Source: an uncultured Bacteroidales bacterium (GTDB lineage: Bacteria > Bacteroidota > Bacteroidia > Bacteroidales > Bacteroidaceae). Taken from it: DNA of 39,751 nt. Under the pieces are notes generated by a model. That model saw only the letters and a list, made by a program, of their open reading frames with translations. It was not told the origin of the DNA and did not search any database. The DNA lies in NCBI GenBank assembly GCA_902798425.1, contig CADBWR010000023.1:1-39751 (forward strand). Direction: 5' to 3'. A program made the translations under genes and the position numbers. Positions 24,658-34,164 of this stretch are shown piece after piece. Position 1 is the stretch's first letter, and the number at the start of each line of letters is the position of its first letter.

Positions 24658-26692
24658 GATAGTTGATTTTAAAGTTAAACGTTGAGCAACCGCCATAGAC
24701 ATTTCCCTTGTCGAAAGCGTAGGCTGCAGACACTTGCCATGGTCCTTTGCTATAGGTGCCCTGCAACAAGGCGTCGAAGGAGTGGCGCTTAGGATAGATG
24801 GGCTCGTTGTACGTGCCCATTCCCTCACGATAGGAACCTTTGACAAGATACGAGATACGGTCTGTCAACTCGCCGTTCACAGCCAGATGCCATGCCTTAA
24901 TGCGGTTGTCGCGATACATGTTATAGCCGTCCGTATTATAAATAGGTGAGGTGATGAGCGGGGTACCTAGGGCCATGCCGTAGTGCGAATAACCTGTATA
25001 GTACAGGTGGTTGTAATAGTCGTCTCTGCCTACCACCAGGTCGGTTATCTGACTGCGGATAGGTTCCGGATAGTCACCACGGTCGTAATGCAGGGGGCCC
25101 GACTGGTTGGTGGTCTGGAAATACTCGATGACGGCACCACGTACCCATTGTCTGCCTGTTGCCCGATTCACGTATTCCACACCCCACAGGCCGTCCCAGC
25201 CATTGCTCTTGCGCATGCCAGAGCCGTCCTCAAACGGGTCGTCCAGATAGACTTGCACCATGTGGTTGCGGTTGATGTTCCAGCTGAGCTGAACGGTCAT
25301 CGATCCCAGATGGTTGCCGAATATCCAGTCCTCCATTGCGTCGTTCTCATAGTAGTTGGCATCGCCTACGGGTAGGATGATGTCAAAGAAATCCTTCAGG
25401 CCGACAGATTTCTCCTTGGCAAACATGCTACCATCGCCCTTGCGCTCGTAGCTGTTGCCGCCAAATTGTGCCACATGCTCAATACCGGCAGTGACGTAAA
25501 AACACTTCTCTGGGTTGGTACGGAAGTAGAGATGTTTCTGGTGGTACCACGCCCCTGTGGAATAGTAGCGGTTGACGTCACTATGGTTGTTATACATGTC
25601 TTCACGATACTGACTGTCCAGGAATTTGCCGTAGCCACCCTCGAAGTGAATCTGCAGCCATCCCTTGGTGAAGGGCACTGTCCAGAAATCGCGCGTTCCG
25701 ATGCGCACCTGTGGAATGGGCTTGGCATTAGTACCCTTGACAAAGGCACCCGACGACAATTGGGCATTGCGCAGGATGGCATCGTTCTCACGGGCACCTA
25801 TCTCAAAGAAAAACTTGTCGTACTCCAAGCTGGCGTACAACTGTTGCAGATAAGCCTTATGGTCGGCATGCACAGAGGCAATGACGTCTGCACCACCTGT
25901 CAGCGTGAAGTACTTTGACAGTGGATGCTCAGCTTGTACAGCTCCTCTCACATAGCCCGTATTGGGTCTTGTCGACAACATGTGGTGGCGATTGCTCACC
26001 AGTTGGTAGGCTGTGAAGTCACCCGTTCCAACAGCTATCTCTGAGGATAGGTCGTAGGTGATGGAAGTCTGAAGACTGTCCTGTGCTGAGACACTCATAC
26101 TTGCTAGCAGGCAGGGTAATAGTAGGAATACACGCCCTGATACGATGCTGACAAAGGTCTTGAACAAGATGGTGAAGTCCATCCACAGTGAGCGATGCTC
26201 CAGATAATAAAGGTCCATCTCCAAGCGCTTCAGCATTTTCTCCATGGTGTCGGTATATCCGTTATATAAGGTGGCATAACTGGTGACACCTGGTCTGATT
26301 TGGTAGAGCTCCGGATATCTTGGATTGTGAAGCATAATCTGGTCAATATAGTATTGGCGTTCAGGACGATAGCCCACAAACGACATGTCGCCTATCAGCA
26401 CGTTCCACAGCTGGGGAAGTTCGTCTAGATGGTGTGCTCGCATAAAACGGCCAATCTTTGTAAGACGTGGGTCGTTCTCTTGTTGCAGTAGTTCCTCGCC
26501 TTCTTTTTCTGCGTCGATCACCATGCTGCGGAACTTATAGATAAAGAACGGGCGACCGCCCTTGCCGATGCGCTCTTGCTTGTAGAATGCCGGACCGCCA
26601 CCAATCTTGATGGCGAGGTAGATTAGCAATATCAGGGGTGAGAAGATAACCAGGCAAATAGCTGCTATACAGATGTCGAAGAGTCGTTTCAT
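24641..26692 (-). CDS. Sugar transferase fused to Wzi-type outer-membrane protein
   Basis: This 683-residue protein consists of two complete proteins. Residues 1-187 are a bacterial sugar transferase that loads the first sugar-phosphate on undecaprenyl phosphate: membrane hairpin LFDICIAAICLVIFSPLILL, KFRSM, LDELPQLWNVLIGDMSFVGY, and the usual end FKTFVSIVSG. It then runs straight into a signal peptide (RVFLLLPCLLASMSVSA, likely cut after residue 203) and a 480-residue Wzi-like capsule-assembly beta-barrel with many aromatic strands, ending in KINYHGKIL. There is no stop, frameshift or in-frame ATG/GTG/TTG before the signal core. Cleavage by signal peptidase could yield an inner-membrane enzyme and an outer-membrane barrel from one chain. 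The ATG at 26692 is preferred over a TTG at 26743. Confidence 0.85.
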   Translation of the reverse strand: MKRLFDICIAAICLVIFSPLILLIYLAIKIGGGPAFYKQERIGKGGRPFFIYKFRSMVIDAEKEGEELLQQENDPRLTKIGRFMRAHHLDELPQLWNVLIGDMSFVGYRPERQYYIDQIMLHNPRYPELYQIRPGVTSYATLYNGYTDTMEKMLKRLEMDLYYLEHRSLWMDFTILFKTFVSIVSGRVFLLLPCLLASMSVSAQDSLQTSITYDLSSEIAVGTGDFTAYQLVSNRHHMLSTRPNTGYVRGAVQAEHPLSKYFTLTGGADVIASVHADHKAYLQQLYASLEYDKFFFEIGARENDAILRNAQLSSGAFVKGTNAKPIPQVRIGTRDFWTVPFTKGWLQIHFEGGYGKFLDSQYREDMYNNHSDVNRYYSTGAWYHQKHLYFRTNPEKCFYVTAGIEHVAQFGGNSYERKGDGSMFAKEKSVGLKDFFDIILPVGDANYYENDAMEDWIFGNHLGSMTVQLSWNINRNHMVQVYLDDPFEDGSGMRKSNGWDGLWGVEYVNRATGRQWVRGAVIEYFQTTNQSGPLHYDRGDYPEPIRSQITDLVVGRDDYYNHLYYTGYSHYGMALGTPLITSPIYNTDGYNMYRDNRIKAWHLAVNGELTDRISYLVKGSYREGMGTYNEPIYPKRHSFDALLQGTYSKGPWQVSAAYAFDKGNVYGGCSTFNFKINYHGKIL

Positions 26693-26717
26693 GATAGGTG
26701 TAATCTTTAATGCAATG

Positions 26718-27326
26718 TTAAACGGCTCCTTCGTGTTTGACAACAGCCGTTATCGTTTTAAAGATGCAAATCACGTCCAGTTTAAACGATATATTCCGAA
26801 TATAATAGTATTCTAACTCTAAGCGTTGTTCGTAATCCACATCTGATCTGCCATGACTTCCCCACCATCCTGTGATACCGGGTTTCTCCTTCCAGTAGAG
26901 TTTGGAACCTCCATGTTCCTCCAGTTCGCCTTCCACCAAAGGTCTTGGGCCAACGATAGACATATCACCCTTGAGGACATTCAACAGTTGGGGTAGCTCG
27001 TCCAAGGATGACTTTCTCAGGAAAGCACCTATAGTTGTGATACGTGGGTCTTTCTCTATCTTCTGGTTTTCAGCCCATTCTTTTCTGTAACGTTCGTCTT
27101 TCAGCAATTCCTCCAGCAGTTCTTCGGCATTGTGAGCCATAGAACGGAACTTATACATCATAAACGGCTTACCTTCCTTGCCGATGCGTGTATGCTTGAA
27201 GAAAATGCTTTTCTTATCCCCTTTGCATAGAAAACTGATTTTTACCAGTATGCAGATGGGTATGAGAATGATAAGTCCAAATAGGGACAATATTATATCG
27301 AGTAGTCTTTTGATATATCTGTACAT
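26718..27326 (-). CDS. Sugar transferase (initiating phosphoglycosyltransferase)
   Basis: This is a 202-residue monotopic phosphoglycosyltransferase. The N-terminal re-entrant helix is YIKRLLDIILSLFGLIILIP, then KHTRIGKEGKPFMMYKFRSM, the catalytic DPRITTIGAFLRKSSLDELP, GDMSIVGPRPL, and a late PGITGWWG. It transfers a sugar-1-phosphate to undecaprenyl phosphate at the cytoplasmic face, starting the repeat unit. The length is that of the small PglC/CpsE-core type. A second initiating enzyme is encoded just downstream (25-base gap), and the two differ in sequence, so they may use different first sugars. The start is 2 bases from the upstream GT stop. Confidence 0.92.
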   Translation of the reverse strand: MYRYIKRLLDIILSLFGLIILIPICILVKISFLCKGDKKSIFFKHTRIGKEGKPFMMYKFRSMAHNAEELLEELLKDERYRKEWAENQKIEKDPRITTIGAFLRKSSLDELPQLLNVLKGDMSIVGPRPLVEGELEEHGGSKLYWKEKPGITGWWGSHGRSDVDYEQRLELEYYYIRNISFKLDVICIFKTITAVVKHEGAV

Positions 27327-27327
27327 G

Positions 27328-28449
27328 CTATTGCAACGAATTATACTCCTTGTATTTCTGTTCTACAAAGTCCTTGATTTCTTTTTTGAAGCGTTCTTCC
27401 GAGAACTTTTCGGCCCATTCTCGACAATCAATTGGAGAGAATGGCTGTACCCCTAAGCTCTCGAAACGATTCACGGCGCCTATGATAGCCTCTACGGTTT
27501 GCTCTTTAAAGAAGAGGCCAGTCTTGCCTTCGCAGACTGTTTCCAGAGAACCGCCGTGTCCGTATGCGATGACCGGTGTTCCGCAACTCTCAGCTTCTAT
27601 GGGAATCATTCCGAAATCCTCGTCTGCGGCAAAAACAAAAGCTTTTGCATGCTGCATTTTCTCCTTGAGGGTGTCAAATGGCTGGTATCCCATTACCGTA
27701 ATATTTCCCTTTGCCAGTTTGCGATATGCTTGTAAATCGGGTCCGCCGCCTATGACGACCAGTTTCTTGTCTGGCATCTGGTTAAAAGCCTCGATGACCA
27801 AGCCAATTTTCTTATAGGGTACCAATCGGCTGCTTGTCAGGTAATAGTCCTGCTTGTCCTCGCAAAGTTCGAAGTGAGAGATGTCTATATTGGGGTGAAT
27901 CGTAGTAGATTCTCTTCTGTATGTCTCCTTGATTCTTCTCCCTACATTGTTGGAGTTGCTGATGAAATAATCCACCCTGAAACTACTCAGCAGATCCCAT
28001 TGTCTGATACGATGCAACAAATATCTGGCCATCCAGCTTTTGACACCCTTCACTAGACCAGATTCTTCCAGATACTCATTATACATATCCCAACCATACC
28101 GAAGGGGAGAGTGACAATAACAAATATGTAGTTGATAGGCTTTCTTTAGAATACCCTTTGCCACACAGTGTGATGAAGAGATAATGACATCATAACCTCT
28201 TAAATCAAATTGTTCTATAGCAAAAGGAAATAACGGAAGGTACGCTCTGTGCTTATTCTTGCTGAAAGGCATCTTCTGAATAAACGAAGTGTGCACTCTA
28301 TTCCATGGTATTCCCAGCTCATCGCATATCTCTTCCTTTGCCACTAAGGTATATATATCTGCATCGGGAAAGACATCAAAGATTGCTTTGGCAACCTTAT
28401 CAGCCCCTCCGACAGTTACAAGCCAATCTTGTATAATCGCTACCTTCAT
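27328..28449 (-). CDS. Glycosyltransferase family 4 (WbaZ-like)
   Basis: This is a 373-residue GT-B enzyme beginning MKVAIIQDWLVTVGGADKVA, the glycine loop that grips the acceptor side. ICYCHSPLRYGWD and SNSNNVGRRI are typical of the WbaZ/mannosyltransferase-like branch. The donor site has ADEDFGMIPIEAESCGTPVI with the E-x7-E pair. Mannose or a similar sugar is a reasonable guess for the donor, but not shown. It lies in the operon 55 bases after the previous GT and abuts the sugar transferase. Confidence 0.9.
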   Translation of the reverse strand: MKVAIIQDWLVTVGGADKVAKAIFDVFPDADIYTLVAKEEICDELGIPWNRVHTSFIQKMPFSKNKHRAYLPLFPFAIEQFDLRGYDVIISSSHCVAKGILKKAYQLHICYCHSPLRYGWDMYNEYLEESGLVKGVKSWMARYLLHRIRQWDLLSSFRVDYFISNSNNVGRRIKETYRRESTTIHPNIDISHFELCEDKQDYYLTSSRLVPYKKIGLVIEAFNQMPDKKLVVIGGGPDLQAYRKLAKGNITVMGYQPFDTLKEKMQHAKAFVFAADEDFGMIPIEAESCGTPVIAYGHGGSLETVCEGKTGLFFKEQTVEAIIGAVNRFESLGVQPFSPIDCREWAEKFSEERFKKEIKDFVEQKYKEYNSLQ

Positions 28450-28504
28450 ATAATTGATAACGACACACTATCTGTTTTATTATATAAAAACAGGAAAAAA
28501 TGAC

Positions 28505-29557
28505 CTATAAAGTTTGAAGCTCCTGAATGATGATTTTTGCTGTGTTTTGATAATGATATGTAGAAGCTATCTGCTTATCTATATTGATGGGTGACGAAGG
28601 AATTGTCAGCAGATGGTGGTATAAATCTTCTGCATTGCCAGTCTCAAAGAAAGCCACAGGGAAGTTCCCGTAAATCTCCTTATATACTGGTATGTCTGAC
28701 ATGATGACAGGTGTCCCCAGACTCATCGCCTCCAATGGTGGAATGCCGAATCCTTCATAAAGTGAAGGCGAAACCAGACAGGCTGCATGGGACAAGGTCT
28801 CATAAACCTCCTGATTGGAAGCATTCGTCAATAGACGTATCTTGTCCTTGTTGGCCTGGATGGTTTCTATTATCTCTGAATCTTTCGTCCGGAAATTGAT
28901 GTTCCCTATGATAGTCAATGTGGGTGCATCAGGCCTTACCTGGAGGAGTCTTTCATAAGCTTTCCATAAGACAAGAAGCCCTTTGTGACGCTTGATATTC
29001 CCCAGATATACAATTCCCGAACGCTCTTTTACGACAGGATGTGTGGCTTTATAATCAAGCAGTTCCTTGCTTAAGCCGTTGGGAACCACCTTGATGGGGT
29101 GGGAAGTGTAAAAATGTTTCAGTGTTCTTTGACGCGAGAAGTCACTGACAGTAAAGATGGTCGTGGAAATGTCTAAGGCTCGTTGGATAAAGAAGCGGCG
29201 AATGAGTTTCCCAATGGGTGAGCAGATGCCCTCTACGTCGAAAAAGACGACATCGTGTACCATTGAGAAAATCGGCACTTGAATACCTAATGGGATGTTG
29301 AAGAAAGGTGTAAAGAATGCGTCGCAGCTGTTAATTACTTTTGTCGGGAAACAGAAGAGTTCTTTCAGGCTAAAACTTGGATAGTTGCACTCCACGATAG
29401 TGCAATTCTCACGAAGGGCGTAAGGCTCCAGCTTCGCTTTGTCACCAACAAGCACAAAATGCATGTCGGTTCTCTCTACCATGTAGTGCATCACATTCTC
29501 AATGAATGTGCCAATACCACTCTGGCCTATCAGTCGGCAGTCAATAGCGATTTTCAT
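28505..29557 (-). CDS. Glycosyltransferase family 4
   Basis: This is a 350-residue GT-B enzyme: N-terminal MKIAIDCRLIGQSGIGTFIE, middle MVHDVVFFD and FTVSDFSRQR, linker YLGNIKRHKGL, and donor site SLYEGFGIPPLEAMSLGTPVI with E-x7-E. It probably adds one residue of the repeat unit. The start is a single base after the previous stop codon, so it is tightly coupled. Sugar and linkage are unknown. A 55-base gap with a CTGTTTT/AAAACAG inverted repeat follows it. Confidence 0.9.
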   Translation of the reverse strand: MKIAIDCRLIGQSGIGTFIENVMHYMVERTDMHFVLVGDKAKLEPYALRENCTIVECNYPSFSLKELFCFPTKVINSCDAFFTPFFNIPLGIQVPIFSMVHDVVFFDVEGICSPIGKLIRRFFIQRALDISTTIFTVSDFSRQRTLKHFYTSHPIKVVPNGLSKELLDYKATHPVVKERSGIVYLGNIKRHKGLLVLWKAYERLLQVRPDAPTLTIIGNINFRTKDSEIIETIQANKDKIRLLTNASNQEVYETLSHAACLVSPSLYEGFGIPPLEAMSLGTPVIMSDIPVYKEIYGNFPVAFFETGNAEDLYHHLLTIPSSPINIDKQIASTYHYQNTAKIIIQELQTL

Positions 29558-29558
29558 T

Positions 29559-30605
29559 CTATAGATGATCTAAGACGCTGCGTAGTGCGTTGGAAATATT
29601 GCACCATCTGTATTTTTCGAGAACTGCCTCAGGGGTGTCAACTCTTTCGTTCAATACGCTGTCAAGGTCGTCTGATGGATGATGTGGGTCTATGTAATGA
29701 GCACTCGTCCCGTAAATCTCAGGAAGGCATGAAGCGTTGCTGATGATAATCTGTGCCCCAATGCTCAGAGCCTCCAAAGGAGGAATGCCGAAACCCTCGT
29801 AAAAAGAAGGAAACAAAAATGCTTTACAGTTCTTCATCAGATATTTCACGGTTTCATCGGAGATATACCCTAAGAAGTGCACGTTAGCAGATGGTTCCTT
29901 TCCGAAACGATTCGCATAACTGTTTATCGCTCCCCCTCCGATGAGGAAATTATATTGGGGATGCTTTTTGGCGGTTTCGAGAATCCATGAAAGATTTTTA
30001 TTCTCTCCCAAACTGCTTAGCGAAAAGAAATAGGGTTTTGTGAAATAGTCAGGATGATTTGTTTTTATCTCGTCACTCATACCCACTGATGCAAAATGAT
30101 CCCAGCCATTCCCTATCACAATTATTTTGTCTTTATCGCACTTGTAATTGTTCAGTATTTCGCGTTTGGAAAATTCTGACACGGTGATAATCATTGGCGA
30201 ATATTTGATACACACAAGATATTGTAGATTCCGCCAAACAACAGAAAGTTTCGATCGAAGACTATATCCGAAATAGTTTTTGTTGACCTTAAAAGTAATA
30301 TCGTGAATACAAACCACTCCCGGTCGCAAGAGTGGGGCGATGGAGTCGAATGTCAATGGCGTTCTCTTGTTTTTTATGACATACCAGAGGAAACTGGTTT
30401 GAACCCATAACTTACCATGTATATTACCATAATATACTACATGGATATTTTTTGTGGGCGGTACAATCTTAGTATATGCAGGAATTACAATCTCATACTT
30501 CTCCGGATTTGATTTGTCGAGTTCTTTTAGGATCTCGAGAGCAAATCTCTCCATTCCGGTAATCCGATTTGTGAGAAAAAATCCATTGATAGCTATCTTC
30601 GTCAT
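29559..30605 (-). CDS. Glycosyltransferase family 4
   Basis: This is a 348-residue GT-B enzyme. MTKIAINGFFLTNRITGMER starts the acceptor half, CIHDITFKVN and ITVSEFSKRE mark the middle, and FYEGFGIPPLEALSIGAQII carries the E-x7-E motif. The order of features is the same as in the next gene, so the two may be distant duplicates. DNA here is more AT-rich than in the housekeeping genes to the left, as usual for exchanged polysaccharide genes. Donor unknown. Confidence 0.9.
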   Translation of the reverse strand: MTKIAINGFFLTNRITGMERFALEILKELDKSNPEKYEIVIPAYTKIVPPTKNIHVVYYGNIHGKLWVQTSFLWYVIKNKRTPLTFDSIAPLLRPGVVCIHDITFKVNKNYFGYSLRSKLSVVWRNLQYLVCIKYSPMIITVSEFSKREILNNYKCDKDKIIVIGNGWDHFASVGMSDEIKTNHPDYFTKPYFFSLSSLGENKNLSWILETAKKHPQYNFLIGGGAINSYANRFGKEPSANVHFLGYISDETVKYLMKNCKAFLFPSFYEGFGIPPLEALSIGAQIIISNASCLPEIYGTSAHYIDPHHPSDDLDSVLNERVDTPEAVLEKYRWCNISNALRSVLDHL

Positions 30606-30654
30606 TTGTCAATCTTGTATCAAAAATTATACCATCACCCGTAATCACATGTAA

Positions 30655-31773
30655 TTATTGCAAAGCTTGTTTGACAGCTTTTAAATACCTGTATTCATTC
30701 ATGGTGTCAGGTTCAAGGTATGCGCCTTCTCCCCATTCGTTCCAAGCTGTAATAAAGATGAAAGGCTTGTTCTGTGCAGTTGAAATCTCAAGGAGTCTTT
30801 TCAGATATTTTGAAAACTTTTCAGGACTTCCTCCCTGGACTACCTTGCCTCTTTTCTTGCCTCGCCGGGGCGTGTCATCATAGCCGACATAAGCTCCATA
30901 ATACAGATGACTATCCGTATTGGCTTCGGCATGACGCAAGAGGTTTTTCCAAACCACATCATAGTCATAGAACTTCATTTTATCAGCCCATCCCATTCTT
31001 TTTGCAATGAAATTCTTCAGACGCTGTCTAAATGTCGTGCTATTCCATCCTGAATTACTGGGTTCGTAATTAAAACGAAATTCATCTTGTGGGATGTTGA
31101 GGAATTTATATTCTTTAAAGATGAAATGGATTCCTTTGTATCCGTCTTTTTGGGCTAATTCCTGCCAGTAGTCACACATCTTCTGTATTTGCCTGTCATA
31201 ATTCATGATGCAAAACAGCGGTTTGCCGTCGTGGATAAGGTAATTCTCCGACTCAAAGTGGAATTTTGCATATAAGTAATGCTTTTCCCAATCCTGTTCA
31301 TTACCCAATATGTATGGAATAAGTATCGGATTGTTTTCGTTGGCGTTATTTTTATCAGGAACAATATCCAATGTCGGCGCCCAGTCGTTACCCTTTACAT
31401 TGCTCCAGCTCCTTTTCCATGAACAGTTATCCCAAGTCAGAAAATATTTGACACCAAGCTCATGGCTGTCTCTCATGATTTCCGTTGGTTTTGTCAGCAG
31501 GTTACTATTGTTGTTAAACCAATAATGATATACGCCAAAGGCATTGATGCCATGCTCTTTGGCAAGACGCGCCTGCCATAGTACTGATGCTTCCTCCGAC
31601 AAGTCGTAATAGTTGTCGTTCAAGGGAACCCTTGGCTGGTCGTGCCCATCAAACAAAGGCTTGGCTTTCTTCACCGTAACCCAATCGGTAAACCCTTCGC
31701 CCCAGAACTTATTGTTCTCTGGTATTTGATGATATTGTGGCAAATATAATGCTATAATCTGTGGTGTTGTCAT
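30655..31773 (-). CDS. WbsX-family glycosyltransferase (GH99-like domain)
   Basis: This is a 372-residue protein of the WbsX family found in O-antigen and capsule clusters. The start, IIALYLPQYHQIPENNKFWG, is diagnostic. GINAFGVYHYWFNN lies near 75-90, and the end, FIFITAWNEWGEGAYLEPD, near 340-360, holds the acidic residues likely to serve in catalysis. The fold is related to GH99 endo-mannosidases, though the members are believed to act as transferases in glycan assembly. Linkage is unknown. It follows the GT4 at 31794 by 20 bases. Confidence 0.9.
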   Translation of the reverse strand: MTTPQIIALYLPQYHQIPENNKFWGEGFTDWVTVKKAKPLFDGHDQPRVPLNDNYYDLSEEASVLWQARLAKEHGINAFGVYHYWFNNNSNLLTKPTEIMRDSHELGVKYFLTWDNCSWKRSWSNVKGNDWAPTLDIVPDKNNANENNPILIPYILGNEQDWEKHYLYAKFHFESENYLIHDGKPLFCIMNYDRQIQKMCDYWQELAQKDGYKGIHFIFKEYKFLNIPQDEFRFNYEPSNSGWNSTTFRQRLKNFIAKRMGWADKMKFYDYDVVWKNLLRHAEANTDSHLYYGAYVGYDDTPRRGKKRGKVVQGGSPEKFSKYLKRLLEISTAQNKPFIFITAWNEWGEGAYLEPDTMNEYRYLKAVKQALQ

Positions 31774-31793
31774 ACTTTTAAAATAATGATGGA

Positions 31794-32978
31794 CTATATA
31801 AAAGCGCCATTCAACAATTGTATAGCAAGCTGTTGCAAATCCGTTTGCTGTCTTTCTGCAATCTTTTTGTATTGTTCCCTTACCCGTTTCTGCAACGTGC
31901 TGTAATCTGATTCCGTAAACCGTTGCAGCGCTTTGTACATGCTGGATTCATAGATTGGTGAGAAATAGACAGGAGCATCTCCCAGCACCTCGGGCATAGA
32001 GCATACATTCGATGATAGTACAGGCTTGTCAAATCTCATGGCCTCAACAGGAGGATAACCAAAGCCCTCGAATACTGATGGATATAACAACGCATGACAA
32101 TGTCTGAAGGCGTTGTCAACATCCGAGGAAGAAAGATAGGGTAGTGCCACATGTTGCTTAAAGAGACTCTCCTGACAGCCTGTCGTTACAATCAGCGCAT
32201 CATAACCCGTATTCTCTACATATCGCCTGAAGGCTTTAAGCATTCTCTCACCATTCTTGGTTATTCTGTTAGCCGACAAAAGAAGGAAGTATTTCTTTCC
32301 TTCCCTGACAATATCTCTCAGCGTCTCGTTGTCTATTTCTGCCTTCCCCTCTGGACACACCTTCATCGGAGAGTAATATACATGTATCTTTTCCGAGTAT
32401 GAGGGATAGAAATATTCTATGGAATTTTTCGAGTATTCAGATACGGTTACGATATCCGTGTCATTCTCTTCTATCAGTCTGCGCATGAATTCATTCTGCG
32501 ATTTAACAAAAACAGACTTCATTCTTCCTTTTATCCTGCTAAGACAATTCCTCACCAGTTGCCATGGGTGCTCCATATAATGGGTGTATTCTATCTTTGA
32601 AGACTGCAGCTCTTCGTCGCACAGGTCATGAATCACTACCACCACCTTACAGCCCAAATTACCTAAATCACCCCATGGCAACACACAAAACCACTGTGCA
32701 CAGGTCACAAAGAGCAGGTCTATTTTATTTTCCTGGATGACCTGTTTCAACGTTTTTCCGTGATAATCCACCGATACCACACGGTTGTGTTCTTTGAGTT
32801 TCTCTGGCCGGAAGGTTTCATATCTGAATTCGAGGGCAGATGAATACAAACTATATAGCTTCGCGTCCGGATAGGCTTTCATAGCCGAGAGCATCTGCAT
32901 GAACACAGATTGGGCATATTCTGCAGCTCCTGTATAGAATTTGGCCTGGGCCATTGTCTGATCAAATAGTATATTCAT
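31794..32978 (-). CDS. Glycosyltransferase family 4
   Basis: This is a 394-residue GT-B enzyme. The acceptor half starts MNILFDQTMAQAKFYTGAAE, a glycine-loop variant. VVVIHDLCDEE and IVTVSEYSKNSIEYF are family marks. The donor site is SVFEGFGYPPVEAMRFDKPV with E-x7-E. The start overlaps the end of the polymerase gene by 17 bases. As the first glycosyltransferase of the operon it could add the second sugar after priming, but order in the operon does not prove order of action. Confidence 0.9.
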   Translation of the reverse strand: MNILFDQTMAQAKFYTGAAEYAQSVFMQMLSAMKAYPDAKLYSLYSSALEFRYETFRPEKLKEHNRVVSVDYHGKTLKQVIQENKIDLLFVTCAQWFCVLPWGDLGNLGCKVVVVIHDLCDEELQSSKIEYTHYMEHPWQLVRNCLSRIKGRMKSVFVKSQNEFMRRLIEENDTDIVTVSEYSKNSIEYFYPSYSEKIHVYYSPMKVCPEGKAEIDNETLRDIVREGKKYFLLLSANRITKNGERMLKAFRRYVENTGYDALIVTTGCQESLFKQHVALPYLSSSDVDNAFRHCHALLYPSVFEGFGYPPVEAMRFDKPVLSSNVCSMPEVLGDAPVYFSPIYESSMYKALQRFTESDYSTLQKRVREQYKKIAERQQTDLQQLAIQLLNGAFI

Positions 32979-34164
32979 CGCTGTCAGGTTTTAACGTTGT
33001 TGATACTGCCGTAACATATATGGGTATAAAGTAGCAAAGCCAAAGGGCATGACCGTCAACCATAAATATGATGGAAATAACCATTGCCGCTGAAATCGCT
33101 CGTCTCTTGTCTGATCCTAACAGGAATACTGCTAAATACATCAGCAATATTAGTATCATACCCACAATGCCATAGTCGTACAGGAAAACCATCGCACCGG
33201 AGTTTCCCCAGTCCAGTTTTGTACCGTCGCGTCCGAAGAAGATGTCCGGCGAGTCCAGCATATCCATCAGCAGGTTATGAAAGTCTTCATCCACACGGTT
33301 GTTGCCCTTCAATCCGCCGTCTTCTATCGTCAGGCGGTCAACGACACGGTCATAGAGCACGTTGTCGCCTCCCTCATAACTCATTACTGCCACAAAGAAA
33401 ATGACGACTAAGCCCAGCAGGATGGCTACTTTGGGTAAGATGCTTTTTCTGTCAATCCAGAAACCCAACAAGACGATAAGCGGGAAAATCACATACGCAG
33501 CAAGAGAAAGCGAACAGAATATTGCTGCCATGATGGGGATGTTATACCACTTGCGCCATTTTCCCCATTGCGCCAGGAGCAGGAAACAGGCAGTTGTACC
33601 CAGATGGCTCGGTTCTATGAAGTAAGAACAGAAACGGGGCATCTCTTCACCCATGTCCAAGATACTGATCATGAAGAAACGGTAATTTAGGTAGTGGTAG
33701 TTGCCATCCTGGTATTCTGCATCAGTAAAAGGGATGCTAACCTCTAACAGCACCGCCAGAAAGGCACCTACGGAAAATATCATGAGCGTACCATAGCACA
33801 TGGCAATCACGTCTATCAGTCGTTCTGCATTCTTCGGTGAGAGCCTCAACAGACAATAGAATGCGATGATGGCAGAAATGGAGATGACGATGCTGCCAAA
33901 GGTGACGTAAGTAGTCATCATGCAATAGACATAAACCACAGAAGAGAACAGGAACGCATAGAAGGAGTCTGTCCTTTCGAACAAGGGCTTGTCGGTGGTC
34001 ATACTGAGGACGACAGCCATCCCGCACAGCATGGCACCGCCGGGCATCATAAACTGCTCCACCGGCCACATAAACCAAGGATGCATGTCAGCGAAGAATA
34101 ATAATATCATTCCTCCGCACAGCAACCACCAGCTTACCGCGTTTTTGTCAATCTCAATTTGCAT
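32962..34164 (-). CDS. O-antigen/EPS polymerase, Wzy-like
   Basis: This is a 400-residue polytopic membrane protein with about ten to twelve hydrophobic segments (such as WWLLCGGMILLFFADMHPWF and ILPKVAILLGLVVIFFVAVM). A long polar loop (about 275-325, EDGGLKGNNRVDEDFHNLLM) fits the periplasmic loop of Wzy/O-antigen ligase proteins. Such proteins have little sequence conservation. The assignment rests on topology, the loop and the neighbours (Wzx upstream, GTs downstream). The start overlaps the Wzx gene by 11 bases. Confidence 0.78.
   Translation of the reverse strand: MQIEIDKNAVSWWLLCGGMILLFFADMHPWFMWPVEQFMMPGGAMLCGMAVVLSMTTDKPLFERTDSFYAFLFSSVVYVYCMMTTYVTFGSIVISISAIIAFYCLLRLSPKNAERLIDVIAMCYGTLMIFSVGAFLAVLLEVSIPFTDAEYQDGNYHYLNYRFFMISILDMGEEMPRFCSYFIEPSHLGTTACFLLLAQWGKWRKWYNIPIMAAIFCSLSLAAYVIFPLIVLLGFWIDRKSILPKVAILLGLVVIFFVAVMSYEGGDNVLYDRVVDRLTIEDGGLKGNNRVDEDFHNLLMDMLDSPDIFFGRDGTKLDWGNSGAMVFLYDYGIVGMILILLMYLAVFLLGSDKRRAISAAMVISIIFMVDGHALWLCYFIPIYVTAVSTTLKPDSDEYTI

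Noticed and set aside
28472-28493. CTGTTTT/AAAACAG inverted repeat between two glycosyltransferase genes
   Set aside because: Short, AT-rich and without a T-run on the transcribed strand. It is not a convincing terminator and may be chance.
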